From Clostridiales bacterium SIT11 (GTDB taxonomy: Bacteria; Bacillota; Clostridia; Tissierellales; Peptoniphilaceae): a stretch of DNA of 64,000 nucleotides. The DNA lies in NCBI GenBank assembly GCA_001299455.1, contig CYUK01000003.1:496001-560000 (forward strand). Reading direction: 5' to 3'. A program made the translations under genes and the position numbers. Under the pieces are notes generated by a model. That model saw only the letters and a program-made list of their open reading frames with translations. It was not told where the DNA came from and searched no databases. Positions 16,611 to 25,123 of the stretch are shown in pieces. The stretch's first letter is position 1. Each line of letters opens with the position of its first letter.

Positions 16611-17978
16611 TCAACTACGATAGATAACAACTGGTGTCCCGTCGGCTACATTTTCATAGACCTTGGGCATTTGTCCTGGCGGCGTATTAATACAGCCGTG
16701 AGAACCATGTCCCCGGTAGATATTGCCTCCATAGGATCCCCTCCAAGAGGAATCGTGGATTCCAACACCAGTCCAGTTAACAGGCATCCAGTAGCGGACA
16801 AAGCTCCGGTAATTATCCCCTGTTAAATAGCGGTTCCTTTCCTTGGACCAGACCTTATGGGTCCCTGTTGGGGTCCCGTGACCCTGGGAAACATTTCCTG
16901 TCACCACTGGAGTGTCCACCACAACTTGTCCATCCTTATAAACCCACATATGTTGGCGGGAAAGGTCGATTTCCACATAATTGGGCCCCAGGTCATTGGC
17001 CTTCCGGCTCAGGGCTGTCATGGAATAGACTGGGGTCAGCTCAGCAGATTCCCCCTTCATCAGCTGGTCATAGAGGGCCTGGGCTGATTTTTCCTGGTCC
17101 GTTTGCCAGCCATAAATTCCTCCAGAAACAGAGACGACTTGGCCTCCTGTTGCTGTAAAGCTTCGGGTGCCCTTAAAGGTATCATACTTTTGGGCTAAAT
17201 TTTGGATATAGCCCTTGATTAGGTCCATATCCGGGTGAAGGTGGCCTTCCTCATCTTGATTATAGAGGTTGTTTAAGGCTTCCCCCTTTAACTCTTCCTT
17301 CCGGTCATCAAAATTATAGCTAATGACAATGCTGTTCAGCTTGTTTAAGTCAGCCACCTTGTTGATCAAAAGAGGGGAGTCCTTCTTTAAGCCCGGGTCT
17401 GGATAGGCCTTGTAGTCTTCCAGGCTGGCCTTCTTGTTTTCATTTTTAAAGGCTGTGAGGATGACATCCTTGAGCTTGCTCTTGGTCACCCGAGACCCTT
17501 CCACTTCATCTAAAATCACATAGCCTTTTTCCAAGTCATAACCGATCCGGGCCTCTTGCCCGTCCTTAATCTTGGGGCTGGTCATAAAAGGCGACTTAGT
17601 GACCCTCTCTTCCAAGAGGTCCTGATCAAAGTCTACCTTGGTTTTTGCATGAATAGAATTGGACTGAAAAAGATAAACTGGCCAGCTAGAGGAGCTTTGC
17701 TTGAGTTTAATGGGCTCCTCCAGGGTTTCCTGGTAGGCAAAATCCTTGGACTTAAAGGTGTCCTCAATCCCCTCCCGGCCAGAGAGGCGGACAGAGTGGC
17801 CCTTAATCATAGCTTCATACTTCTTGTCAATTTCATCTATTTTTATAAAAGAAAGGTCCTTCCCATTGACATAGGTATTGGGGAAGGTATATTTACTAAA
17901 AATAAAAATTCCTAGCAAGTAAATTGCTAAACCTGCGATTAAAAGACTAATCCCAGTAATTTTCAAGACTTTCTTCAT
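16611..17978 (-). CDS. L,D-transpeptidase (YkuD) with N-terminal peptidoglycan-binding-type repeats
   Basis: This 455-residue protein has an N-terminal membrane anchor (about 5-28), then a long extracellular part resembling the PG_binding_4 region of clostridial L,D-transpeptidases (about 30-320). A YkuD catalytic domain follows (about 332-455: VEIDLSRQHMWVYKDG, GHGTPTGTHKVW). The catalytic motif HGSHGCIN has Cys429. It makes 3-3 cross-links in peptidoglycan outside the cell. It is convergent with pepV and divergent from the rodA-like gene, in a cell-wall gene neighbourhood. Confidence 0.95.
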   Translation of the reverse strand: MKKVLKITGISLLIAGLAIYLLGIFIFSKYTFPNTYVNGKDLSFIKIDEIDKKYEAMIKGHSVRLSGREGIEDTFKSKDFAYQETLEEPIKLKQSSSSWPVYLFQSNSIHAKTKVDFDQDLLEERVTKSPFMTSPKIKDGQEARIGYDLEKGYVILDEVEGSRVTKSKLKDVILTAFKNENKKASLEDYKAYPDPGLKKDSPLLINKVADLNKLNSIVISYNFDDRKEELKGEALNNLYNQDEEGHLHPDMDLIKGYIQNLAQKYDTFKGTRSFTATGGQVVSVSGGIYGWQTDQEKSAQALYDQLMKGESAELTPVYSMTALSRKANDLGPNYVEIDLSRQHMWVYKDGQVVVDTPVVTGNVSQGHGTPTGTHKVWSKERNRYLTGDNYRSFVRYWMPVNWTGVGIHDSSWRGSYGGNIYRGHGSHGCINTPPGQMPKVYENVADGTPVVIYRS

Positions 17979-18109
17979 TTATATCCTCCTTGTATGCCTA
18001 TTTAGTATAACACAATTTTTAGGGGGACCCAATGGATTTTTAAAAGAAAATGGGAAAGCTTTTTTCTCCCTTTTCCCCTCTTAAACTGCCGCCATAAGTG
18101 GGAAAAATT

Positions 18110-18118
18110 TGATATAAT
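18110..18118 (+). promoter_or_regulatory. Extended -10 promoter of the rodA-like gene
   Basis: TGATATAAT (TATAAT at 18113-18118) lies about 140 bp upstream of the start codon, implying a long leader. No good -35 was seen. Confidence 0.65.
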
Positions 18119-18140
18119 AGAGGACAAGTAAAAGATTTTT

Positions 18141-18192
18141 AACTAGGAAGAGGCTACTCTATCAGGAGGGACAATTTTCCCTAAACCTAGTT
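18141..18192 (+). promoter_or_regulatory. Candidate structured 5' leader (three-way junction) upstream of rodA
   Basis: Perfect pairings are P1 AACTAGG (18141-18147)/CCTAGTT (18186-18192), P2 AGAG (18149-18152)/CTCT (18157-18160) with a 4-nt loop, and P3 AGGGA (18167-18171)/TCCCT (18178-18182) with a 6-nt loop. Junction strands are A, ATCAGG and AAA. A second foldable region (TTAGG 18210-18214 with CCTAA 18237-18241) lies next to the RBS. It does not match a riboswitch class I can name. Confidence 0.45.
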
Positions 18193-18258
18193 GTCAAATA
18201 AAAGAAGGCTTAGGAGGGAAGTTTCTCCTCTTCTCGCCTAAATTTAGAAGGGATTTTT

Positions 18259-19380
18259 ATGGAAAAAACAAAGAAAAAATTACATTTTTTTCAAGGACGC
18301 CGGTTTGACTTTGTCCTTTTTTTTACGGTTCTCATCTTGTCCATCTATGGCCTGGTTGTCCTCTCTAGTGCCAGTCTCAGTCTGGACCCCAAAGCCTTTG
18401 TTCAAAAACAAGCCTTTGCTTCCATCCTGGGTTTTTGCATTGTCCTCATTCTCATGAAATTGGACTACCGGATTTTTAAAAAATACTACCTTCTCTTTTA
18501 TGGCCTGGGCCTGGCCCTTCTTGGAGCCACCTTGGTTTTCGGCCACGGAGACACCAGCTGGGGAAGCCGGTCCTGGCTCCGGATTGGACCCTTAAACTTC
18601 CAACCGGCAGAATTTGTCAAGCTGGACCTCATTTTTTGCCTGGCCGTTTTTTTAGAAAAAAAGGAAGACATTAACCGGCCCTGGGACCTGATCCAAGTTC
18701 TGGTCTTTGCCCTTCTCCCTGTCCTCCTCATTATGGCCCAGCCGGACTTTGGGACTTCCATGGTTTTTATCTTTATCCTGGCCTCTATGATTTTCTTTGC
18801 CAACATTTCCTGGAAGTACATCTTGTCCGCCATCCTGGCTGTCATCCTCATCCTTCCTGTTTCCTACCCTTTTTTAGATGACTTTCAAAAAGACCGAATT
18901 CTGGACTTCTTAAATCCATCAGCCAACACCCAAGGATCTGGCTACCAGGCCAATGAAGCCCAGGTGGCCATTGGGTCCGGCCAGTTTTTTGGCAAGGGCC
19001 TCTACAAGGGGTCCCAAACTCAATATAACTTTATTCCCACCAAGCAAACAGACTCCATTTTCCCTGTTCTAGTGGAGGAACTGGGCTTTATTGGAGGCTT
19101 TTTCCTCCTCCTTCTCTATGGCCTTTTAATCTACCGGCTCATAGACATTGCCCGGACCAGTAAGGACTTAACCGGCCGTTACCTAACCATTGGAGTGGCC
19201 GCCATGTTCTTTATCCATATTTGGGAAAATATTGGGATGAATATGGGTCTCATGCCCATTACAGGCATTCCCCTTCCCTTTATTTCCTATGGTGGGACCT
19301 TCCAGTTGGTTAACTTAATTGCCATCGGCCTAATTTTAAGTGTCCACTACCACCGACGGGATAAAAATCCTGTAAACTAA
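18259..19380 (+). CDS. rodA: SEDS family peptidoglycan polymerase (RodA/FtsW)
   Basis: This 373-residue protein has about ten membrane segments. Hallmarks are FLNPSANTQGSGYQANEAQVAIGSG-type extracellular loop, GSQTQYNFIPTKQTDSIF and the C-terminal PITGIPLPFISYGGT. LRIGPLNFQPAEFVKLDLI carries the catalytic-site Asp region. It polymerises lipid II glycan with a partner class B PBP (not in the window). Length and the YNFIPTKQTDSIF form favour RodA over FtsW. RBS AGAAGGGATTTTT precedes the ATG. A structured leader precedes it, and a solo IS200 end follows it. Confidence 0.92.
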   Translation: MEKTKKKLHFFQGRRFDFVLFFTVLILSIYGLVVLSSASLSLDPKAFVQKQAFASILGFCIVLILMKLDYRIFKKYYLLFYGLGLALLGATLVFGHGDTSWGSRSWLRIGPLNFQPAEFVKLDLIFCLAVFLEKKEDINRPWDLIQVLVFALLPVLLIMAQPDFGTSMVFIFILASMIFFANISWKYILSAILAVILILPVSYPFLDDFQKDRILDFLNPSANTQGSGYQANEAQVAIGSGQFFGKGLYKGSQTQYNFIPTKQTDSIFPVLVEELGFIGGFFLLLLYGLLIYRLIDIARTSKDLTGRYLTIGVAAMFFIHIWENIGMNMGLMPITGIPLPFISYGGTFQLVNLIAIGLILSVHYHRRDKNPVN

Positions 19381-19391
19381 TCATATCCATA

Positions 19392-19530
19392 GTTTATCCA
19401 TGTGAATGCCTCCCTTTTCTAAATATGCTACTGCCAGTAACTTATTTAGTATATCATGGGAGGCTTTTTCACTTGAAGCTCTACCAACAGCATAGTTGGT
19501 GGTTTTTTCATGCTAAAGCGTACAAAAAAA
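19392..19530. mobile_element. Solo end of an IS200-type element (tnpA missing)
   Basis: About 135 bp match the 44234-44385 end of the intact IS200 copy, including the region from TTTATCCATGTG (antisense tnpA start) through ATGCCTCCCTTTTCTAAATA to the terminal hairpin and GCGTACAAAAA. The transposase body is absent. The terminal hairpin differs (ACCAACAGCATAGTTGGT against ACCAGCATAGCTGGT) but keeps pairing, so the structure has been maintained. Confidence 0.8.
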
Positions 19531-19570
19531 ACTAGCAACAGGAAAATACATCCTTGTTGCTAGTTTTTTT
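19522..19570. terminator. Bidirectional terminator between rodA and metK
   Basis: ACTAGCAACA (19531-19540) pairs with TGTTGCTAGT (19555-19564), flanked by nine A and seven T, so it can end both convergent transcripts. Confidence 0.85.
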
Positions 19571-19607
19571 AGTCCTCCCAGACCTCATTGAGAACCTAGG
19601 CATCTTT

Positions 19608-20783
19608 TTATTTTAATGCTTTTTTTAGAAGGTCTGCCTTGTCAGTCTTTTCCCAGGGAAGGTCTAAATCTTCTCGGCCGAAGTGGCCATAGGCAGCTAC
19701 ATCCCGGTAAATAGGCCGTAAAAGGTCTAAGTCCTTAATAATAGCCGCTGGCCGCAGGTCAAAGTGTTCATGGACCAGGTTTTCAATTTCTTCATCTGCT
19801 AATTTTCCTGTTCCAAAAGTTTCTACATAAATGCTCAAAGGCTTAGCCACGCCAATGGCATAGGATAGGCCCACTTCACATTGGTCAGCCAGGCCGGCAG
19901 CCACAATATTTTTGGCTACATAACGGGCAGCATAGGAGGCAGACCGGTCCACCTTTGTCGGGTCCTTACCGGAAAAAGCTCCACCGCCGTGGCGGGCATA
20001 GCCACCGTAGGTGTCTACAATAATTTTCCGTCCTGTCAGGCCGGCATCAGCCAAGGGACCTCCCACAACAAAGCGACCTGTGGGGTTAATATAGTATTCT
20101 GTATCCTCTGTAATCAGGTTTTCAGGAATAATGGGCTTAATAACTTTTTCAATTAAGTCCTTCCGAATTTGTTCCAGGTCTACCTTGTCACTGTGTTGAG
20201 CTGAAAGGACAATATTTTTAATTTCCTTGGGCTTGCCATCTTCATAGAGGACCGTCACTTGGCTCTTGCCATCTGGCCGTAGATAGTCTAGGTCTCCGCT
20301 TTTCCGGACATCGGTCAGGCCCTTAGCCAGTTTGTGGGCTAGGGAGATGGGCAGGGGCATGAGTTCCTTGGTTTCATTGCAGGCATAGCCGAACATAATT
20401 CCTTGGTCCCCGGCGCCAAAGGCATCTAATTCCTCTGTGCCCATTTCCTTGAACCGGTCCACTCCTTGGGCAATGTCCTTAGATTGTTCTTCAATGGCAG
20501 AAATCACAGCCACGTGTTCATAGGAAAAGCCTCCGCCACTGGCATCATCATAGCCAATTTCCTTTAAGGTCTTCCGAACAATCTTGTCTAATTCCACATA
20601 GCTGGAAGTTGTAATTTCTCCTGTGATTAAAATCAGTCCAGTATTGGCCACTGTTTCACAGGCCACCCGGGCATTTTTATCTTCCTTTAATATTGCATCT
20701 AAAATAGCATCACTAATTTGATCGCAGACTTTATCTGGATGTCCCTCTGTAACCGATTCAGAGGTAAATAACCATTGCTTCAT
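19608..20783 (-). CDS. metK: S-adenosylmethionine synthetase
   Basis: This 391-residue enzyme makes SAM from methionine and ATP. Motifs are [24 protein letters not shown] at the N-terminus, [12 protein letters not shown], and [17 protein letters not shown] (P-loop-like phosphate site). Length is standard. The upstream SAM-I riboswitch provides feedback control. RBS GAGGAAAGA precedes the ATG. Confidence 0.98.
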   Translation of the reverse strand: MKQWLFTSESVTEGHPDKVCDQISDAILDAILKEDKNARVACETVANTGLILITGEITTSSYVELDKIVRKTLKEIGYDDASGGGFSYEHVAVISAIEEQSKDIAQGVDRFKEMGTEELDAFGAGDQGIMFGYACNETKELMPLPISLAHKLAKGLTDVRKSGDLDYLRPDGKSQVTVLYEDGKPKEIKNIVLSAQHSDKVDLEQIRKDLIEKVIKPIIPENLITEDTEYYINPTGRFVVGGPLADAGLTGRKIIVDTYGGYARHGGGAFSGKDPTKVDRSASYAARYVAKNIVAAGLADQCEVGLSYAIGVAKPLSIYVETFGTGKLADEEIENLVHEHFDLRPAAIIKDLDLLRPIYRDVAAYGHFGREDLDLPWEKTDKADLLKKALK

Positions 20784-20800
20784 TCTTTCCTCCTCAATAA

Positions 20801-20826
20801 AAAAACCCGTCCTAAAAGAACAGGTT
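20801..20826 (-). terminator. Expression-platform terminator of the SAM-I riboswitch
   Basis: AACCTG...CGGGTT hairpin followed by TTTTTTT on the minus strand, between the S-box aptamer and metK. Confidence 0.8.
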
Positions 20827-20830
20827 CAAC

Positions 20831-20932
20831 TCACCTCATCTTTCAGATATCTTCTGTAGGATTTAGCACCACAATCTTAGGTTGCTGGGCTTCACAGTGC
20901 CTATTCACTCCACCACTCTTAATAAGGTTTTA
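20831..20932 (-). promoter_or_regulatory. SAM-I (S-box) riboswitch
   Basis: On the minus strand the conserved S-box elements occur in order: CTTATTAAGAGTGGTGGAG, TGTGAAGCCCAGCAACC, GTGGTGCTAAATCC and CTGAAAGATGAGG. It is followed by a terminator and metK, as expected for SAM repression of SAM synthesis. Confidence 0.96.
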
Positions 20933-21041
20933 TTCATTTGACTATTAGTATAACACTTGAAGATTTTTTTGGCAAGCTGGATGAAAAGAAAGTGAACTTT
21001 TCTCTTTTCCCTAAAAGTTTCAATCCTCTTTTAAGGGAAAG

Positions 21042-21068
21042 AAAAAGCAAGCGAACATGTCGCCTGCC
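21042..21068 (-). terminator. Terminator of the panC-panS operon
   Basis: GCAGGCGA / TCGCTTGC stem (one G-U pair) then TTTTTC on the minus strand, just after the carrier gene stop. Confidence 0.75.
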
Positions 21069-21076
21069 TTTCTTCT

Positions 21077-22045
21077 TTAGCCAAGATTTTCCACAGATTC
21101 TTGGGAACTGATTTCTAATTTTTCAACTTTTCTAGCCCTCCAGGTACAGTAAATGGAACCAACAAGGTTTTGGCAAACACTGAAAATGGCTCCAGGAAGG
21201 CTGGCTAAGGGGTTCATAGGAAAGGACCCTGTGGCCAGGACAACTGACAAGCCAGAGTTTTGGGTTCCCACTTCTACAGAAATGGCTGTATTTTCTGCTT
21301 CTGTCAAGTGGAGGGCCTTTCCGACCATGAGTCCTAGGAAAAGGCCTAGGCAGTTGTGGAGTAAAACCACAGAAAAAATCATGAGACCACTGGTCATAAT
21401 CTTTTCTGCATTTAAGCCAATAATGCCTGAAATAATCAGGGCAATGGCGAGAGAGGAAATCAAGGGAAAGACACTCTTTAAAGATTCCACTTGTTTTGCA
21501 AAAACTTTCTTAATTCCAATTCCCAATAAAACAGGAATTAAAATAACTTGGACGACAGATTTCACCATGCCCAAGACCGACACTTCCACCCAGCTCCCGG
21601 CGAGGGCATAGACTAAAAGTGGGGTTAAAACAGGAGCCAAGAGGGTGGATAAAATGGTCATGGACACAGAAAAAGCCACGTCCCCTCCACCAATATGGGT
21701 TAGGACATTGGAGGCCGTGCCTCCTGGAGCGCAACCGACCAGAATGACTCCCAGGGCCAGGTCTTGAGGTAGTTTAAATAGTACACACAGACCCAAGGCA
21801 ATTAAGGGCATTAGGGTGAACTGGCAAATAGACCCAATAATAATATTCTTGGGGTGGCGGATTAAATGTTGAAAATCTTCCACAGCAATGGTCGTTCCCA
21901 TGCCAAACATGGCAAAGGCCAGAAAAATGGCTGTGTAGTCGGTCATGGGTTTAAAATTATCTGGAAACTTCAGGGCCAGAGCCGACAGGATAATAATAAA
22001 ATAAATTAAATGTTTGACAAAAAAGTCAGAGATTTTTTGGAACAT
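21077..22045 (-). CDS. BASS-family sodium symporter, probably a ketopantoate/pantoate carrier (PanS-like)
   Basis: The protein has 322 residues from the ATG at 22045. The longer frame overlaps panC by 44 nt and lacks an RBS; GGTGA lies 5 nt before this ATG. It has 9-10 membrane segments and the BASS motifs AMFGMGTTI, GVILVGCAPGGTASNVLTHIGGGD and ISVEVGTQNSGLSVVLA. BASS proteins import bile acids, pyruvate or ketopantoate with sodium. It starts immediately after the panC stop, so a pantothenate precursor is the likely substrate (inference). Confidence 0.85.
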   Translation of the reverse strand: MFQKISDFFVKHLIYFIIILSALALKFPDNFKPMTDYTAIFLAFAMFGMGTTIAVEDFQHLIRHPKNIIIGSICQFTLMPLIALGLCVLFKLPQDLALGVILVGCAPGGTASNVLTHIGGGDVAFSVSMTILSTLLAPVLTPLLVYALAGSWVEVSVLGMVKSVVQVILIPVLLGIGIKKVFAKQVESLKSVFPLISSLAIALIISGIIGLNAEKIMTSGLMIFSVVLLHNCLGLFLGLMVGKALHLTEAENTAISVEVGTQNSGLSVVLATGSFPMNPLASLPGAIFSVCQNLVGSIYCTWRARKVEKLEISSQESVENLG

Positions 22046-22046
22046 G

Positions 22047-22886
22047 TCATTCACCGTAGAAGAAATTATCCAGCAAACGAGTTTTCCCAAAGAAGACAGC
22101 CACAGCTACAAGGACAGGTCCATCAATGACTTCTACAGGAGCCAGGTCTTCTTGGTCTACAACAGACACATAGTCAATCTTGGCCAGGGGTTCACTTTCA
22201 ATTTCCTTGGTGATTTGATCAATTAAGTCTTGAGCCTTCATCCCCTTGACAATGCTGGCTTCCCCATGTTCCAAGGCTTGGTGGATAATGGGCGCTGCCT
22301 TTCTTTCTTCTTCACTTAGGTAGACATTTCTAGAAGAAGTGGCTAAGCCATCGGCTTCACGAACGGTATCTACAGGGCAAATTTCTAAATCAAAGTTTAA
22401 GTCCTTCATTCCTTTTTTTACAATAAAGTATTGTTGGGCATCTTTTTTCCCAAAATAAGCTCGGTCAGGACGGGTAAAGTGAAAGAGTTTCGTTAAAACG
22501 GTTAACACTCCCCGGAAGTGTGTTGGCCGAGATTTCCCACAAAGATGGGCCCCTAGGTCTTCAATGGTGACATAGGTTTTTTGGTTTTGGTACATTTCGT
22601 CTGGGTCTGGTGTAAAGACACAGTCCACTCCATGTTCTTCACAGAGTTTTAAGTCCCGGTCCAAGTCTCTTGGATAGCTTTCCAAGTCTTCATTGGGGGC
22701 AAATTGGGTGGGGTTTACGAAAATGGACACAAATGTAATGTCATTGGCCTTGACACTGGCATCCACAAGGGCCATATGGCCATCATGGAGGTAGCCCATA
22801 GTTGGCACAAATCCAATGGATACACCTTTTCCATCAAAAGTTTTCCGATACTCCCGTAATTCTTTCACTGTTTTAATTGTTTTCAT
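22047..22886 (-). CDS. panC: Pantothenate synthetase (pantoate-beta-alanine ligase)
   Basis: This 279-residue protein joins pantoate to beta-alanine using ATP. Motifs are VPTMGYLHDGHMALVDAS (HxGH), IFVNPTQFAPNEDLESYPRD, RPTHFRGVLTVLTKLF, RAYFGKKDAQQ and the KMSKS-equivalent SSRNVYLSEEER. Length is normal. It is followed, with an ATG next to its stop, by the BASS carrier. No panB, panE or panD was seen here, which fits import of pantoate or ketopantoate, though those genes could be elsewhere. Confidence 0.97.
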   Translation of the reverse strand: MKTIKTVKELREYRKTFDGKGVSIGFVPTMGYLHDGHMALVDASVKANDITFVSIFVNPTQFAPNEDLESYPRDLDRDLKLCEEHGVDCVFTPDPDEMYQNQKTYVTIEDLGAHLCGKSRPTHFRGVLTVLTKLFHFTRPDRAYFGKKDAQQYFIVKKGMKDLNFDLEICPVDTVREADGLATSSRNVYLSEEERKAAPIIHQALEHGEASIVKGMKAQDLIDQITKEIESEPLAKIDYVSVVDQEDLAPVEVIDGPVLVAVAVFFGKTRLLDNFFYGE

Positions 22887-22992
22887 CAGCTTCTCCTTTG
22901 TATTGTATTTTGGAGAATAGGCTTTTGTCTAATTTTTCCTTAAGTCCAGTTCTAAAAGATACCTGCTTAAAAAATCTCTTTGACTGCCTAGT

Positions 22993-23034
22993 ACGGTTTA
23001 GGTTTCTAATACCGTCTCCGAACCTATTCTAACA
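22993..23034 (-). promoter_or_regulatory. Promoter and possible switching leader of panC
   Basis: TGTTAGAAT (extended -10; TAGAAT at 23026-23031) lies about 140 bp upstream of panC. Right after it are two mutually exclusive perfect stems: TAGGTT/AACCTA (23021-23026 with 22999-23004) and ACGGT/ACCGT (23011-23015 with 22993-22997). A leader regulatory RNA is possible; I could not match it to a known motif. Confidence 0.35.
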
Positions 23035-23111
23035 TATTTTTTCTAAAATAAAAGAACTTCCCCTTAAATTTTTAGCTTAATCTTGTTTACTTTGCAAGGT
23101 GAAGCCTTCTC

Positions 23112-23882
23112 TTATTTTCCTCCTGCCTTCCAGTTCCTCCCGGTTTGGTAGTCGATTTCCACACCGGGTTCCTTGTTGGGAACATAGACCCGAAAGGACA
23201 GGGCCTTGCCGTGGTCTTCAATACTGGCCCCTTCCATGTAGACCCCCCTGGCCACCAATTCGTCCCCCTGAAAGACAGGACTTACCCGGTAGCGAACTTG
23301 GTTGCCCGTCTCCCGAATATAGATGGCTACTAAATTTTCAAAGGGCAGCATTCCGTTTTTATTAAAAGACCGGGTCCCTGTCATTAAATTCAGCCAGTTG
23401 GCATCCTCCCCTGTCAGCTGGTGGCCAATTAAGTGGCAGCGGTTGTAGAGGGCTTCCCCATCGACAAAGGGATATTTTTTCTGCTTCCATCCTGTGGGGT
23501 AAACCCAGGAAATATCCCCCCGCCTTTCTGTAGGTTTGGAATCCGGCCCAATTAAGGCATCCGCCACTCCAACCCGGTTTAAGGAATCCAAGGGAGTAAA
23601 CCTCTGCCAATCTGCCTTTTTGACAAAATCTTCCTCTGTAAAATGGGGTGGATCCTCTTGAAGAATATAGTAGGGGCTGGTCTTTTGAACCTGGTAGGTC
23701 CCCCTAGACCCCCTAAGGGCCTTTTGTAAATTCTTGATGGTCCGGATGGTTTGGGGAGGAAGGCCCAGGTCCCGGAGAAAACCGGAATCAACCTCCCCTC
23801 CCGTAAAAAAGCTGCCAATTAAAACCAGGACTATGAGAAGGACAGACACAAGCCCCCTCTTCCCCTTTTGTTTTTTCTTCAT
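23112..23882 (-). CDS. DNA/RNA non-specific endonuclease, EndA-like, membrane-anchored
   Basis: This 256-residue protein has a Lys-rich start and a membrane segment (about 8-28). A C-terminal beta-beta-alpha-metal nuclease domain includes YNRCHLIGHQLTGEDANW (DRGH-type motif; catalytic His in RCH) and GTRSFNKNGMLPFENLVA (metal-binding Asn). This is the arrangement of streptococcal EndA, the DNA-entry nuclease, and related secreted nucleases. The usual Gly of the DRGH motif is Cys here. It may degrade extracellular DNA for nutrition or uptake; no competence genes lie nearby. Confidence 0.88.
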   Translation of the reverse strand: MKKKQKGKRGLVSVLLIVLVLIGSFFTGGEVDSGFLRDLGLPPQTIRTIKNLQKALRGSRGTYQVQKTSPYYILQEDPPHFTEEDFVKKADWQRFTPLDSLNRVGVADALIGPDSKPTERRGDISWVYPTGWKQKKYPFVDGEALYNRCHLIGHQLTGEDANWLNLMTGTRSFNKNGMLPFENLVAIYIRETGNQVRYRVSPVFQGDELVARGVYMEGASIEDHGKALSFRVYVPNKEPGVEIDYQTGRNWKAGGK

Positions 23883-23902
23883 TGTCTTCCTTTCTATATC
23901 TT

Positions 23903-23934
23903 AAAAATAGAGACCTAGCTGGTCTCTATTTTCC
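23903..23934. terminator. Bidirectional terminator after the MerR gene
   Basis: Near-perfect palindrome AAAATAGAGACC / GGTCTCTATTTT with loop TAGCT, between endA and the merR-type gene. Confidence 0.8.
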
Positions 23935-24014
23935 TCGTCCCTGGGGACTGTATTTTTAAGTAAATCTACTTTTATTATACTGGTTGCCTCTTATTTGTCA
24001 ATGAAGGGGACCCT

Positions 24015-24905
24015 CTAGAAGTTATTTTCTGGTCCTGGGTTCCTTGTTTCCTCTTCATCCAATTTATTCTTCAAATATTCCTCATTGGCCCTGACCAATT
24101 TTTTATAGTAGGCATCATAGGACCTGCTAAATTTCCGAATCAAGGGAAGGCCCCTTTCATAATACTTATTTTCCTTCATGTACTTTTTCAGCTTGTCTTG
24201 AATGTCTTTCATCTTACTATTTTCATAGGCCGGGCTATTTTTGTAGGCTTCATATTGAGAAATGGCCTCTTTATGGTCTTTGAACCACTCTTTTGGATTT
24301 TCTATGGCCGCCAACTTTTCTTTACCTACTTCTTTTAAGGTCTCCATATCAATAGTGGAGCTCATCTCTTCTATATAGGCCCTTTCTTCCTTGCTTAATG
24401 CAAAAGGCGGAAGATGGTCTAAATATTCCATGTATTCTGCAAAAGCCTCCTCCCCTCCTTTTTCTAAGGGATCTCCCAAGAAGGGTTGGTAGGCCGCAAA
24501 AAGCATTTGGCCGAAATAGCCTGGAAAGGCCCTTTCCAATCTTTGGTAGACCGATTCTTCCCCTTCAATCAAGCCAAGCTTTTCTTCAATCTCTTGAGGG
24601 CTTCCTCCTTTAAGATAGAGTTCAAGTACTTCCTTCCGCTTCTCCTCCATCTCCAATTGATGTTGCTTCTTCCTTAATACAGAAGACAGAGATTCCTCTT
24701 CTGAGGATAAGCACTTCCCAATTTCTTCCATGGTCATCCCTAAGCGTCGAAATAAGGAGATTTTTTTAAGGACCTCTATGTCCTCTTCCCTATAATCTCT
24801 ATACCCATTTTCCAATTTTTTTGGATGAATAAAGCCTTTTTCCTCATAGTACTCAATGGCCTTTCTTGTTAAACCGGTTTTCTTTTGGACCTCTCCTCTT
24901 AACAT
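24015..24905 (-). CDS. MerR family transcriptional regulator with long helical C-terminal region
   Basis: The protein has 296 residues from the ATG at 24905 (AAGGAGG 8 nt upstream; the frame opens at GTG three codons earlier). The N-terminal 75 residues are a MerR winged helix: GEVQKKTGLTRKAIEYYEEKGFI, then NGYRDYREEDIEVLKKISLFRRLGMTMEEI. The remaining ~220 residues are charged and helical with no Cys, so metal sensing is unlikely. Multidrug-type or redox-independent MerR proteins have such tails. It is the last core gene before the AT-rich island. Confidence 0.85.
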   Translation of the reverse strand: MLRGEVQKKTGLTRKAIEYYEEKGFIHPKKLENGYRDYREEDIEVLKKISLFRRLGMTMEEIGKCLSSEEESLSSVLRKKQHQLEMEEKRKEVLELYLKGGSPQEIEEKLGLIEGEESVYQRLERAFPGYFGQMLFAAYQPFLGDPLEKGGEEAFAEYMEYLDHLPPFALSKEERAYIEEMSSTIDMETLKEVGKEKLAAIENPKEWFKDHKEAISQYEAYKNSPAYENSKMKDIQDKLKKYMKENKYYERGLPLIRKFSRSYDAYYKKLVRANEEYLKNKLDEEETRNPGPENNF

Positions 24906-24914
24906 CCTGTCCAC

Positions 24915-25123
24915 CTCCTTATCTTAAAGATACCACGGACCCCAAGGGACCGGTCAAGGCTAGACTTAGAAAAAAGGAGGTTCTTGCCTCAAATCTTGAA
25001 CCATGACTTAGTCCTAGGTCCCGCCCCACAGGAACTTCCTCAGCCTTTAAAATCTTTCTTTTGACAGCTTCTGACCTATAAATAATCAGCCTGAATTTCT
25101 TAATATCTTCTATTTTTATAAAA
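24915..25123. other. Border between core chromosome and AT-rich island
   Basis: No credible gene. Base composition changes near 25050 from core-like to AT-rich. I looked for the rlmCD-end repeat found at 36.2 and 51.5 kb and did not find it here, so the outer boundary of the inner unit is not defined. Confidence 0.5.

Noticed and set aside
15084-20932. FMN and SAM-I riboswitches as novel RNA elements
   Set aside because: Both match their known consensus closely and precede the expected genes, so they are annotated but are not discoveries.
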